48,628 nt of DNA from Planctomycetota bacterium (GTDB taxonomy: Bacteria; Planctomycetota; Planctomycetia; Gemmatales; Gemmataceae), in assembly GCA_021781415.1 (NCBI GenBank), contig JAJXWW010000210.1:1-48628 (forward strand). Reading direction: 5' to 3'. Positions 24,075-33,431 of the stretch are shown one piece after another; within the stretch, counting starts at the first letter, position 1, and the number at the start of each line of letters is the position of its first letter. Both the position numbers and the translations under genes were made by a program. The notes under the pieces were generated by a model. That model did no database searches. It had not been told where the DNA came from and was given only the letters and a program-made list of their open reading frames with translations.

Positions 24075-24905
24075 TTAGAACGCGCCTCCGAGGGGCAGAT
24101 CGATCCACTCCTCGCGGAGACAGACGAATAGACTGGCCGCGACCAGATCCGCCGTCGCGCCCGGATTGCGTTCGTTTCCTTCGCTCCGCAGCCAGGCATC
24201 GAATTCCGGCAGCGCAGCCATGCCCGCGTCGAGTACGGCTCTGGCTCGCCGCATCGCCTCTTCCGCCTCCGTTCGACCTCGTTTGCGCGCGATGAGCGTG
24301 TCGAGATGCTTGCCCATCAACTCCAAATGCACGCGGACAATTGCATCCTCTAAAGCCCCTGTTTGCAGCAATCTCGCTCTCAAGGCCGGCGCACCATCGT
24401 CGAAGACTTCGACGAATCCGTTGGCGTATTGCCGGGCGATGAGATCGCGCTCGGCGGCGAGGGACATGACTTGTCGCAAGGTTTGCGTCGGTTCGTCGCG
24501 GACATCTTGCTCTTCGGCGCGGCCCAATCCGCCGGGAGAAGCCAGACGAATTGCCTCGTAGACGAGCCGGGAGTCCTCAATATCGAGTTCGGCGAGAACG
24601 CGCTCGACTCCCGATCGCAAGGGTTCTTCCGGCGGTACGGTTGCCAGAGGAGCGAGCAATAATACGATGCCGAGATTCGTATTCGTATTCGTCACTTGGC
24701 GCGTGGCGCGCACGGCGTCGAGGACGGTCGCGCCGACGCGCCGTTGCGACGCCTTTGCCAAAATCGGCGCGATGGCGGCGGCGCTGAGGAGAAAATCGAG
24801 ATAAGAGCTATCGTCGAAGTCGCGGAAACGATGCACGTTGCCCGGCTTGCGCGCCGTCGCCTCCCAGATACAGGCAATCTGAGCGCACAGGCCAATATCG
24901 GGCAT
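24075..24905 (-). CDS. CitG/MdcB-family protein, probable C1-pathway Orf7 homologue
   Basis: A 276-residue member of the triphosphoribosyl-dephospho-CoA synthase superfamily (COG1767). The characteristic N-terminus is CAQIACIWEATARKPGNVHRFRDFDDSSYLDFLLSAAAIAP, followed by NTNTNLGIVLLLAPLA and LVYEAIRLASPGGLGRAEEQDV. No citrate lyase or malonate decarboxylase genes are near, which argues against making their prosthetic group. In methylotrophs and planctomycetes a relative (Orf7) sits beside an ATP-grasp gene (Orf5) among tetrahydromethanopterin-linked C1 genes, and here the same pair occurs. The start at 24905 has GAGGTGA five bases upstream, overlapping the stop of the ATP-grasp gene, so the two are one operon. 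Confidence 0.8.
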   Translation of the reverse strand: MPDIGLCAQIACIWEATARKPGNVHRFRDFDDSSYLDFLLSAAAIAPILAKASQRRVGATVLDAVRATRQVTNTNTNLGIVLLLAPLATVPPEEPLRSGVERVLAELDIEDSRLVYEAIRLASPGGLGRAEEQDVRDEPTQTLRQVMSLAAERDLIARQYANGFVEVFDDGAPALRARLLQTGALEDAIVRVHLELMGKHLDTLIARKRGRTEAEEAMRRARAVLDAGMAALPEFDAWLRSEGNERNPGATADLVAASLFVCLREEWIDLPLGGAF

Positions 24906-24910
24906 CGCCG

Positions 24911-25774
24911 TCACCTCGCGCGCGCCTCGTGGAGGAGATAATCGAGTACGGCGTCGGCCACGTCGATTCCCGTGACCGGAGCGAGGGCGCGCCAGCCGGG
25001 GACCGCGTTCACTTCGAGGACGTACCATTCGCCGTCGGGTCCGGGCAAGAGATCGACTCCGGCCATTGTCGCTCCCAGCGCGGCGGCGGCGCTCCGAGCG
25101 AGATGCTCCTCGCGCTCGCCCAAACGCATCGGTTCGCCGCGCCCTCCCTGAGCCACGTTGGTTCGCCAATCGCCGTTGCCGTGGCGACGCATCGCGGTCA
25201 AGACGCGCCCTCCCAGCACGAACGCCCGCGCGTCCCATCCCGGATGATGGATAAACTGTTGCAAATATAAGATAGACTGAGTGCGTTCCAGCGCGCGGAA
25301 GACGCGCCAAGCCATCTCGCGATCGCTGACTCTGACCATGCCGCGCCCTTCGGAGCCGAACAGCGGCTTCACCACCACGTCGCCGCCCAGAGCCGCGAAC
25401 GCTTCCAAGGCAGCCTCGGCGTGCTGGCAAACCACCGTCGGAGGGACTTTGAGTCCGGCGGCTTCGAGCTTCGCCGTCGCCAGATATTTATCGACGCAGG
25501 TTTCGACGGCGCGCGGCGCATTGAGGACGATCGTGCCGCGCTCCTGCGCGCGATGCAACAGATCCATGCGAAAAACGACTTGCTCCAACGAACCGGGCGG
25601 CATGGTGCGAACGAGGACGGCGTCGAAGCGAGACAACGCATCCGGTTCCCAAGCGACGCCGGCGGACAAGCGGCGAAAATCGACGGCGCGGGCTTCGAGT
25701 TGCCGCCGCGCCGCGGCACGCTGTAAATCGCGGACGTGCCAGCCCGTGCCGGCGGAAAGAACGGCGATACGCAT
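24911..25774 (-). CDS. RimK-like ATP-grasp ligase, probable C1-pathway Orf5 homologue
   Basis: A 287-residue ATP-grasp enzyme of the RimK group, which joins amino acids (often glutamate) to carboxylates through acyl-phosphates. Seen: DKYLATAKLEAAGLKVPPTVVC, the ATP-binding GGDVVVKPLFGSEGRGMVRV, LQQFIHHPGWDARAFVLGGRVLTAMRR and the Mg-binding LLPGPDGEWYVLEVNAVPGWRAL. Start at MRIAVLSAG (25774); the upstream open frame is Arg-rich and unlike the family. It precedes the CitG-like gene by five bases, matching the Orf5-Orf7 pair of H4MPT-dependent C1 metabolism. A role in making H4MPT or the methanofuran analogue is inferred from context; lysine or ribosomal S6 modification is possible. Confidence 0.82.
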   Translation of the reverse strand: MRIAVLSAGTGWHVRDLQRAAARRQLEARAVDFRRLSAGVAWEPDALSRFDAVLVRTMPPGSLEQVVFRMDLLHRAQERGTIVLNAPRAVETCVDKYLATAKLEAAGLKVPPTVVCQHAEAALEAFAALGGDVVVKPLFGSEGRGMVRVSDREMAWRVFRALERTQSILYLQQFIHHPGWDARAFVLGGRVLTAMRRHGNGDWRTNVAQGGRGEPMRLGEREEHLARSAAAALGATMAGVDLLPGPDGEWYVLEVNAVPGWRALAPVTGIDVADAVLDYLLHEARAR

Positions 25775-26020
25775 GAACGATCCGAAAATGAGGAGGACCA
25801 GTCGTCTAGGAACGATGGGTAGCCTACGCCCTTCGGTAAGGCTCGGCAAGCGGCGAGTCGCCTGTGAAATGCGAAGACGCGCGCGTGCGAGCGGCGAAGG
25901 CTCTTGCACTTGACAGGCCGGCGCGGATTTGTGACAAGTCTCGCGCTACGGCAGGGATGCCGGGCAGCGATTGGTTTTGCGCCGATCGCGGAGAATGGTT
26001 GCCTTTAGCCGGGTGAATGC

Positions 26021-28507
26021 ATGGAGCCGATTCCCACTCCCACAGCACCGTCCAATCCTCGCGCCGATCGGTCGCCCGGCCTATCGCTGCGCGCCATGTG
26101 GCAAGTGCCGGTGTTTCTCGTCGGCGTGGCGGCCGTTGTCGCCGTTATCCTGACGCGGGGGTTGGTTGCTCCCGATCCGGTGCGAAAGCTGCACCACCAA
26201 CTCTCCGAAACGCGGCACATGCTGCACGAACGCGACTCCGATGCGGAAGACACGCTGCATCGCGCGCAGCAAGCCGTCGAGAATCTTATGTACGATCCGG
26301 TTCGCGCTCCGGAGGCGTTTTTCCTTCTCGGCTCGGCGCACATCCGCATGGCCGAGCGGGAGGGTGGGCCGGTGGCCCTCGAACACTGGCGCGAGGCGCG
26401 ACAGGCATTGCAAGAAGCCGAGCAGCGCGGCTTGGCCGGCGACGATCTGAACCGGCAGCGCTATCGTCTCGCCAAGGTGGCCTACCACCTCGGCGACAAC
26501 CCGGCTCAGGTCGTGGAGCGACTCAAAGACAATCTCGATGCCGCCGACGATCCGTCCGAAGCACTCAAGTTGCTGACGCAAGCCTATCTGCACACCGATC
26601 CCCCCAATTTGCTCAAAGCGTTGGAGACGAACAAAAGACTGCGCGAAGTACCGCAAGTGGGCGAGGAGGTTCTCGGACCCGCGAAGCTCGCCGGAGCGAA
26701 ACTGTTACTGCAACTCAATCAGCGCGAAGAAGCGCGCAAGACGCTGGAGAAGATCCGCGACCAGGCACCGCCGGCAACCCTGGCCGAGAAGAACATGCTC
26801 CTGGCCGGTCTCTATCAAGAAGAGCATAAATGGGCGGAAGCGGCAACCCTGTGGCGCGCGGTACTCGACGAGAAACGCGCGCCGCTCACCGACGCAGGGA
26901 GCGTCCTGTACAACCTCGGCTATTGCTACAGTCGCCTCGATCGAACCGGACCTGCCAGTGAGACGTGGACCGAGTGTCTGCGCCGTTCCCACGGAGAAGA
27001 GGCGCAAGCGGCTGCCTTGGCGCTGGCCGAACTGCGCCTCAAGGAAACCGATCCGGAAAAGTGTGTCGCTCTGCTAACCGAATCGGTCGCCAATGTCCGC
27101 AAGGCCGACGACTGGAAAAATTCCTTCGTGGACATTGCCAATGTGCGCGGACTGTTCGAGCGAGCGATGGCGGCGTATCGAAAGCTCCATCGCTTCGATT
27201 TGGCCGTGCAGACCGCCGAGTTGTACGAGCGCGTCGCCTTGCCGCCTCAAGGTCCGCTGCGCCGTGCCGAGTTGAATGCCGAATGGGCGCGCTCGCTCCG
27301 AGCGCGGGCGATGACCTTGAAGGACGAGTCGGCCAAGAAGAAGGATGAAACCAACGCCGAGGAGCTGATGCGCCATGCGGCCGAGGCACACACCGAAGCC
27401 GCCAAACTGCTTGCCGACAAAGACAAACGCGCGGAACAAGAATGGCTCAGCGCCGTGTGCTCCCACGAAGGGCACGACTATCCTCGCGCCGCCGCAAAGC
27501 TCAAGGCGATCGTCGAGGGGATAAAGGACAATGTGGACCGTCAAAGTGAAGCATGGTTTCTTCTCGGCCAAACGTGTCGCCAGTTGAACGACGTTAAATC
27601 CGCCGAGACCGCCTACAAAGCCTGCGCCGAGTTGGGCGGGGCCTATACCTATCGGGCGCGCTACGAATTGGCGATGTTGGCAATCGATGCCCGCGACATC
27701 GATGGCGCGAGCAAGCTCTTGGAGCAGAACCTATTGTTGGAGATTGGCACGCCCGATGCCGAGGCTCAGGAGAAATCGCGTTTGGCCCTGTGCGCGCTAC
27801 TCTACCAAAGCGCGGCGGCGTTTCCTCCCAATTATCGCCGCGTCGTACAGTATTTAGAGGGGCACCTCGACCAATTGGCCGTCTCGCCGGAAACGGTGCG
27901 GGCCCGCTTCCAACTGGCCGACTCCCATCGTCTGCTCGCCGCCCAAAATCAAGTCAATCGCACGGTCGCCGAGAAGATGAATCCCGAAGCCCAAGACCAC
28001 TATCTCCAAGTGAATCGAGCTTCGTGGAATCGGGCCGCCGAGGAGTTCGCCAAAGTGGAGGCGCAGATCGCCGATGCCGACAAGGCTTCGCTGCTGAGCG
28101 TTAAGCAGCAAGTCGATGTGCCTTTCCGAGTCGCCGAGTGCTATTTCAACCTCGGCGAATATGAAAAGGCACTGCGCAAATACGAGGCGCTGGCCGAAAA
28201 ACAGGGCGCGGGAACCCTTGCCCTGCGCGCGATGAGCGATTCGATCCGCTGCTACTACGCATTGGGAGATGCCAAGCAATTGGTGAAGCGCGCGGAAGAG
28301 ATTCGCCAATTGTTGGCCAAGACCGAGGGATTGACCGAGGCGGAACAGCAACAGTGGACGGCTTGGCTCAAACTCGTCACCGCCCAGCTGCCGAACGAAT
28401 CGCGCGAGAGGGGCGACGACCAGCCGCGCATCATCAATCGACGCCGCGACGAGCCGCAGCTGCGCGAAGAACTCGAGCCTGCCGTCACCCCCGAACCTCG
28501 ACCTTAG
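26021..28507 (+). CDS. Membrane-anchored TPR-repeat protein
   Basis: An 828-residue protein with one N-terminal membrane segment at residues 28-47 (MWQVPVFLVGVAAVVAVIL), so most of it probably lies outside the cytoplasm. The rest is almost all alpha-helical TPR-like repeats, clearest at GSVLYNLGYCYSRLDRTGPASETW, SEAWFLLGQTCRQLNDVKSAETAYKACAELGGAYTYRARYELAMLAIDARD and FRVAECYFNLGEYEKALRKYEALAEKQGAG. It ends in a charged, proline-rich tail. It presumably scaffolds a protein complex; no enzymatic motif is seen. It stands alone, divergent from the ATP-grasp gene and convergent with icd. GGTGA lies six bases before the start. Confidence 0.8.
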   Translation: MEPIPTPTAPSNPRADRSPGLSLRAMWQVPVFLVGVAAVVAVILTRGLVAPDPVRKLHHQLSETRHMLHERDSDAEDTLHRAQQAVENLMYDPVRAPEAFFLLGSAHIRMAEREGGPVALEHWREARQALQEAEQRGLAGDDLNRQRYRLAKVAYHLGDNPAQVVERLKDNLDAADDPSEALKLLTQAYLHTDPPNLLKALETNKRLREVPQVGEEVLGPAKLAGAKLLLQLNQREEARKTLEKIRDQAPPATLAEKNMLLAGLYQEEHKWAEAATLWRAVLDEKRAPLTDAGSVLYNLGYCYSRLDRTGPASETWTECLRRSHGEEAQAAALALAELRLKETDPEKCVALLTESVANVRKADDWKNSFVDIANVRGLFERAMAAYRKLHRFDLAVQTAELYERVALPPQGPLRRAELNAEWARSLRARAMTLKDESAKKKDETNAEELMRHAAEAHTEAAKLLADKDKRAEQEWLSAVCSHEGHDYPRAAAKLKAIVEGIKDNVDRQSEAWFLLGQTCRQLNDVKSAETAYKACAELGGAYTYRARYELAMLAIDARDIDGASKLLEQNLLLEIGTPDAEAQEKSRLALCALLYQSAAAFPPNYRRVVQYLEGHLDQLAVSPETVRARFQLADSHRLLAAQNQVNRTVAEKMNPEAQDHYLQVNRASWNRAAEEFAKVEAQIADADKASLLSVKQQVDVPFRVAECYFNLGEYEKALRKYEALAEKQGAGTLALRAMSDSIRCYYALGDAKQLVKRAEEIRQLLAKTEGLTEAEQQQWTAWLKLVTAQLPNESRERGDDQPRIINRRRDEPQLREELEPAVTPEPRP

Positions 28508-28579
28508 ATCCCATTCGATTGGCTCCCTGTGGGTCTCGGCTCGTTCGCCCCACCTTGCCGCGCGTTGGGTCCTCTCAAT

Positions 28580-29950
<1,371 letters not shown>

Positions 29951-29974
29951 GAGAGTTTCCTTTCGGCAATCTTC

Positions 29975-30144
29975 TCGGCTGTCGGCTATCGGCTATCGGC
30001 CAGTGGTTGAGGCGCGGACGGCGACCGATGGCCGAAATCGTACTGCTGCATAAAATATAAAGTTCGATGACAAACGACATTATTGTATTCAAACCCGTTT
30101 TACTTTAGATAAGAAGATAGCCGATAGCCGATAGCCGACAGCCG
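29975..30144. repeat. Fold-back element with inverted heptad arrays (copy 2)
   Basis: Left array 29975-30002 reads as four heptads TCGGCTG, TCGGCTA, TCGGCTA, TCGGCCA. The right array, 30117-30144, has the opposite orientation. The bases 29976-30000 and 30120-30144 are perfect 25-bp inverted repeats. The 119-base core is A/T-rich and shows no similarity to the core at 11631-11691. The right end directly abuts GAGGA, the Shine-Dalgarno of the zinc-ribbon gene at 30154. It lies between divergent icd and that gene, so their promoters probably fall inside or around it. Confidence 0.8.
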
Positions 30145-30153
30145 CGAGGAAAC

Positions 30154-31077
30154 ATGCTGACTTGTGCCTGTGGTACACGCTTTGAAGTGGACGATTCGCT
30201 GGCCGGTCAAGAGGTTCTCTGTCCGGAATGCCAGCAGCCGTTGCGCGCGCCGCTTGGCGAACGCCCGCCGCAAGTCACCAGTGCTTGGGCCTTGGCCAGC
30301 ATTCTGCTCGCGCTGATTGGCGCGTTCACGCTGGTCGGACCTCTGGCCGCAATCGTTACTGGCATCGTTGCCTTAATCGGCATTTCGCGCAATCGACAAA
30401 CCCTTGCCGGATCGGGCTTCGCCGTGGTCGGTATTTGTTTGGGGCTGTTGTTCACGGTGCTGACGTTCGTGGCGTTGAACGTCAACGATCTATTCGGCTT
30501 GGAGACTTGGCTGCGCAAGCGCGCGATGACGGCGAAGGTCGATACCAGTGGGCCGATGGAAATTGTCGAGGGAGCCAAACGCTTCGCGCTCACTCGGCCC
30601 AACGAGAAATGGGGCCGAGTCGAGGGAGATCGTGGCGACGATGAAGCCGTGTCCTCGCTCCAAAGCGATCTCGACTTATTGTTGATGCAGGTCAGCCGCC
30701 ACGCCTACATTGATGTACGCACTCTCAAAGCCGGTCGATTTCCCACGCTCGATCAATGCGAATTGGAATTGCTCGGCGAAATCAACGCGCCGCCTCAGGC
30801 GGGCCATTTCGGCGAGGAGGACGATCTCGATTTTGCTCCGCCGCTCACCGCCAAACGAATCGACGGTCGAAGATTGGAAGTGAAGGACGGGATGGAAGGG
30901 CGCGAGATGGAAGTCGAGATACGTTGCGGCGGCAAAAAGTGGATGTTCCTGATCCGCACTTACCGGCGCAAACAAGGTGACATCTACGTCGTTCGCGCCT
31001 ATGCGCCCCGGAACCGTTTTCAGGCAATCCGCGACGAGTTCAGAATCGCTTTGGACAGCTTTCGTATCTTGAGGTGA
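30154..31077 (+). CDS. Zinc-ribbon membrane protein, unknown function
   Basis: A 307-residue protein. The N-terminus is a small zinc ribbon with Cys4, Cys6, Cys23 and Cys26 (TCACGTRFEVDD...VLCPECQQPL). Two membrane segments follow, about residues 43-78 as a hairpin (SAWALASILLALIGAF, AAIVTGIVALIGI) and 88-110 (GFAVVGICLGLLFTVLTFVAL), the latter like DUF4190 proteins. The C-terminal 190 residues are soluble and charged, with VEIRCGGKKWMFLIRTYRRKQGDIYVVRAYAP near the end, possibly a beta domain. I do not recognise a function. It heads a four-gene run on the same strand and starts four bases after GAGGA. Confidence 0.75.
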   Translation: MLTCACGTRFEVDDSLAGQEVLCPECQQPLRAPLGERPPQVTSAWALASILLALIGAFTLVGPLAAIVTGIVALIGISRNRQTLAGSGFAVVGICLGLLFTVLTFVALNVNDLFGLETWLRKRAMTAKVDTSGPMEIVEGAKRFALTRPNEKWGRVEGDRGDDEAVSSLQSDLDLLLMQVSRHAYIDVRTLKAGRFPTLDQCELELLGEINAPPQAGHFGEEDDLDFAPPLTAKRIDGRRLEVKDGMEGREMEVEIRCGGKKWMFLIRTYRRKQGDIYVVRAYAPRNRFQAIRDEFRIALDSFRILR

Positions 31078-31086
31078 TGGTCGGCC

Positions 31087-31344
31087 ATGCGAACGTGTCA
31101 ATTCCACCCCGATCGTCCGGGCGTCGGCATCTGCATGCGTTGCCGCGCGGTCGTGTGCCCATCGTGTTGCACGCGCATCGACGGGGTCAATCATTGTCAC
31201 GCTTGTCTCAAAGCGCTCGCCGGCAGCGACGACAAGCGCCCCAACCGTCGCAGTTCTTCGTTCGTCGCGGGGATTATCCTGAGCGTCGCTTGGCTGTTGT
31301 TGTTCGCTTTGTGTTGGCTCGTCGGTGGCAGCATCGCGCCGTAA
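31087..31344 (+). CDS. B-box-like zinc-finger membrane protein
   Basis: An 85-residue protein with a Cys/His cluster in residues 4-40: Cys4-x2-His7, Cys16-x2-Cys19, Cys24-x2-Cys27, then His36, Cys37 and Cys40, a B-box type pattern that would bind two zinc ions. A single hydrophobic segment follows at about 59-80 (FVAGIILSVAWLLLFALCWLVGG), so the zinc domain is probably cytosolic and anchored. It lies nine bases after the upstream gene with GAGGTGA over the junction. Bacterial B-box proteins of this size are common in several phyla but have no assigned role. Confidence 0.75.
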   Translation: MRTCQFHPDRPGVGICMRCRAVVCPSCCTRIDGVNHCHACLKALAGSDDKRPNRRSSSFVAGIILSVAWLLLFALCWLVGGSIAP

Positions 31345-31385
31345 ATCCCTTTCGCTTGGAAGGGGCACGACCGTAGGAGTTCGCC

Positions 31386-32255
31386 GTGGATCTTCGACCG
31401 CGCACCCTGGGTGAAATCCTCGACGACGCTTGCCGCTTCGCGCTCGCCGATGCTCCCCTTTTGCTACTCTTTAAGGCGTTGTTTCTGTTGCCGTCTTTTA
31501 CGCTCTTGCTTTTCTTGCTGGCCGAACCAACTTCTTTGGGGATCGCTAAAATATGGCTACCGGCCATCGCGGCTGTGTCGCTGCCGTTGACGGGCTGGGC
31601 CTCCGCTGCCTGTCAGGAACTATTTCGCCGACGGGCGGCCGGCGCGTCGGTCGATGTCCGAAGTTGTATCGGCGGCGCGCTGCGCCGGGGGTTGGATCAT
31701 GCCGCCGCGCGCGCAACCATGCTCGTTCTCACCTTGCCCGGCCCCCTGATGCTTTTCGCCTGTTTTCTACCCGACGCCTCACCGATTTTGCGATTCCTCG
31801 GCTTCCTGTTCGGGTCGCTGCTGACGTTGTTGCTCGCCATGCCGTTGTGGAGCGCGACGACCTCTCTCCATGCCTTGCTGAGCGCGGCATCCCCGCGCGC
31901 GGATTCGCTGCCGCGCGAGTTGCGCCGCGAGGCTGCCGCCGCTCCCGGCAAGGCCGCGCTCCTCGTCTCCCTTCGTCTGCCCCTGTTATTTCTGCTCGTG
32001 GTTCAATTGCACTTCCTGGGTAAGATCGCCCTTTGGAGTGCCGATAATCTGGCGGGATTCGATACCGCGCTGCTCGATGTCGAACTCCAGTTCTTCAGCA
32101 ATCCGGTGTATACCTTGGCGCTGTTCCTCGTGGGCTGGCTGCTGTTATCGCCGTTCTTTGAAGCGTGCAATTTCCTGCTGCACACCGACATCCGCACCCG
32201 GCAAGAAGGACTCGACCTGCAATATCGCGTGCAGCGCCTGCTGACGGCACGATGA
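31386..32255 (+). CDS. Polytopic membrane protein, unknown function
   Basis: A 289-residue integral membrane protein beginning with GTG at 31386, six bases after AGGAG. Five to six hydrophobic segments are visible (for example LLLFKALFLLPSFTLLLFLLA, LWLPAIAAVSLPLTGW, MLVLTLPGPLMLFACFL, LFGSLLTLLLAMPLW, LPLLFLLVVQLHFLG and YTLALFLVGWLLLSPF). The start DLRPRTLGEILDDACRFALADAPLLL resembles the N-terminus of glycerophosphodiesterase membrane-domain/DUF-type proteins. No enzyme motif is present. Its stop overlaps or abuts the DUF4129 gene, which shares the membrane location, so they may form a complex. Confidence 0.7.
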   Translation: MDLRPRTLGEILDDACRFALADAPLLLLFKALFLLPSFTLLLFLLAEPTSLGIAKIWLPAIAAVSLPLTGWASAACQELFRRRAAGASVDVRSCIGGALRRGLDHAAARATMLVLTLPGPLMLFACFLPDASPILRFLGFLFGSLLTLLLAMPLWSATTSLHALLSAASPRADSLPRELRREAAAAPGKAALLVSLRLPLLFLLVVQLHFLGKIALWSADNLAGFDTALLDVELQFFSNPVYTLALFLVGWLLLSPFFEACNFLLHTDIRTRQEGLDLQYRVQRLLTAR

Positions 32256-32266
32256 GGAGAACGTCC

Positions 32267-33364
32267 ATGCTCTCGACGACGAAATCACCTTGTCTGCCGC
32301 TCCCAGTGGCCTTGCTCGTCGCGCTTTCCGTTCTCACTCTCGCTTCGTCGGCCTCGATTGCCGAGGAGGCCCGAACTTTGGTGCGAACCGCGCGCGAAGA
32401 GATCGAGGCGATTCGCGGCGAGATTCAGCGGGCGGAGCCTTATCCGGGAGGCGGAAGATGGATGGGGCGACTGCGCGGAGTGCGGGATAAACTGCTCGAA
32501 GCGACTGGAAACGACGTTCGCCGTTGCCGCTGGTTCGAGAGGGCTATAGCAGACTTCGCAGATCGCAAGAAAGACGACGCCTCAATCGTGCTTAAAGACA
32601 TAGCCAGTCGTTTGTCCCTGATGCACGATTCGATGGTACCGTCCGGCGAAGAGGCCAAAGAGCATGCCGTTCGGTCGCCGGACGAAGTGAAGTCGCTGCT
32701 GCGGGGCAGTCAGGGGAACAAGGCCGAGCGCCCACAAACGCGCCGGCGCGTCGAGGAGGATCGCGGCGAAGTTCGTCGAGAGCAAGAGCGCCGCGAGGAA
32801 GTACCCCAAGCCGAACCGGAGGCGGACGGTCCTCGAACGAACCGGAGCAAAGGCGCGACGGTCTCGTCGCCTACAACGGGAGGCGGATTCTCGTCGTGGG
32901 GATGGGTGGTATTGGCGGGCTTGGTGCTGGCGGTGCTTGCGGTAGGCGTCTTTTTCTATCTCTCTTCACCGCGTTCGCCCCGTTCGCCCAAACCGGAAGC
33001 CTCTACCTCCGCGGAGGTATCGCTGAAGGAGAACGATGCGCGCCAAATCGTCGAGGAGTCACCGGCGAACTTGTGGCGACAGGCCGATTCGTTGGCAAGC
33101 GAAAGGCGTTTCCGCGACGCGCTGCGACTGGTGTACTTGGCCGTATTGGCCTCGTTGCACCGTCGCCAATTCATCCGCTTCGAGCCAACGCGCACCAACG
33201 GCGAGTACGTTCGTCAACTCCGCCTCTCCGATCGAGCCCCCTCCGAATGGCACGATCCCTTTCAGCGTCTCACTCAATGCTTCGAAACCGCGTGGTACGG
33301 CGAACGTCCCTGCGAGGAATCCGACTATCGCGCCGCTCGAACGCTCGCGGATCGAATGCAGTGA
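32267..33364 (+). CDS. DUF4129-domain membrane protein
   Basis: A 365-residue protein with a signal-type segment at 10-32, a helical charged region, an Arg/Glu-rich disordered stretch (155-195), a second membrane segment at 211-232 (WGWVVLAGLVLAVLAVGVFFYL), and a C-terminal DUF4129 domain at about 265-365 (NLWRQADSLASERRFRDALRLVYLAVLASLHRRQFIRFEPTRTNGEYVRQL). DUF4129 genes often accompany MoxR ATPase, DUF58 and transglutaminase-like genes in envelope operons; none is here. An ATG at 32252 overlaps the previous stop, but AGGAG at 32256-32260 favours 32267. Role unknown. Confidence 0.8.
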   Translation: MLSTTKSPCLPLPVALLVALSVLTLASSASIAEEARTLVRTAREEIEAIRGEIQRAEPYPGGGRWMGRLRGVRDKLLEATGNDVRRCRWFERAIADFADRKKDDASIVLKDIASRLSLMHDSMVPSGEEAKEHAVRSPDEVKSLLRGSQGNKAERPQTRRRVEEDRGEVRREQERREEVPQAEPEADGPRTNRSKGATVSSPTTGGGFSSWGWVVLAGLVLAVLAVGVFFYLSSPRSPRSPKPEASTSAEVSLKENDARQIVEESPANLWRQADSLASERRFRDALRLVYLAVLASLHRRQFIRFEPTRTNGEYVRQLRLSDRAPSEWHDPFQRLTQCFETAWYGERPCEESDYRAARTLADRMQ

Positions 33365-33431
33365 GAGACTATCCCTTAAGCTCTCGTTTCACCAGAGTAC
33401 AGGGGCGAGGGGAATCGTTGCGCAATCTGCC

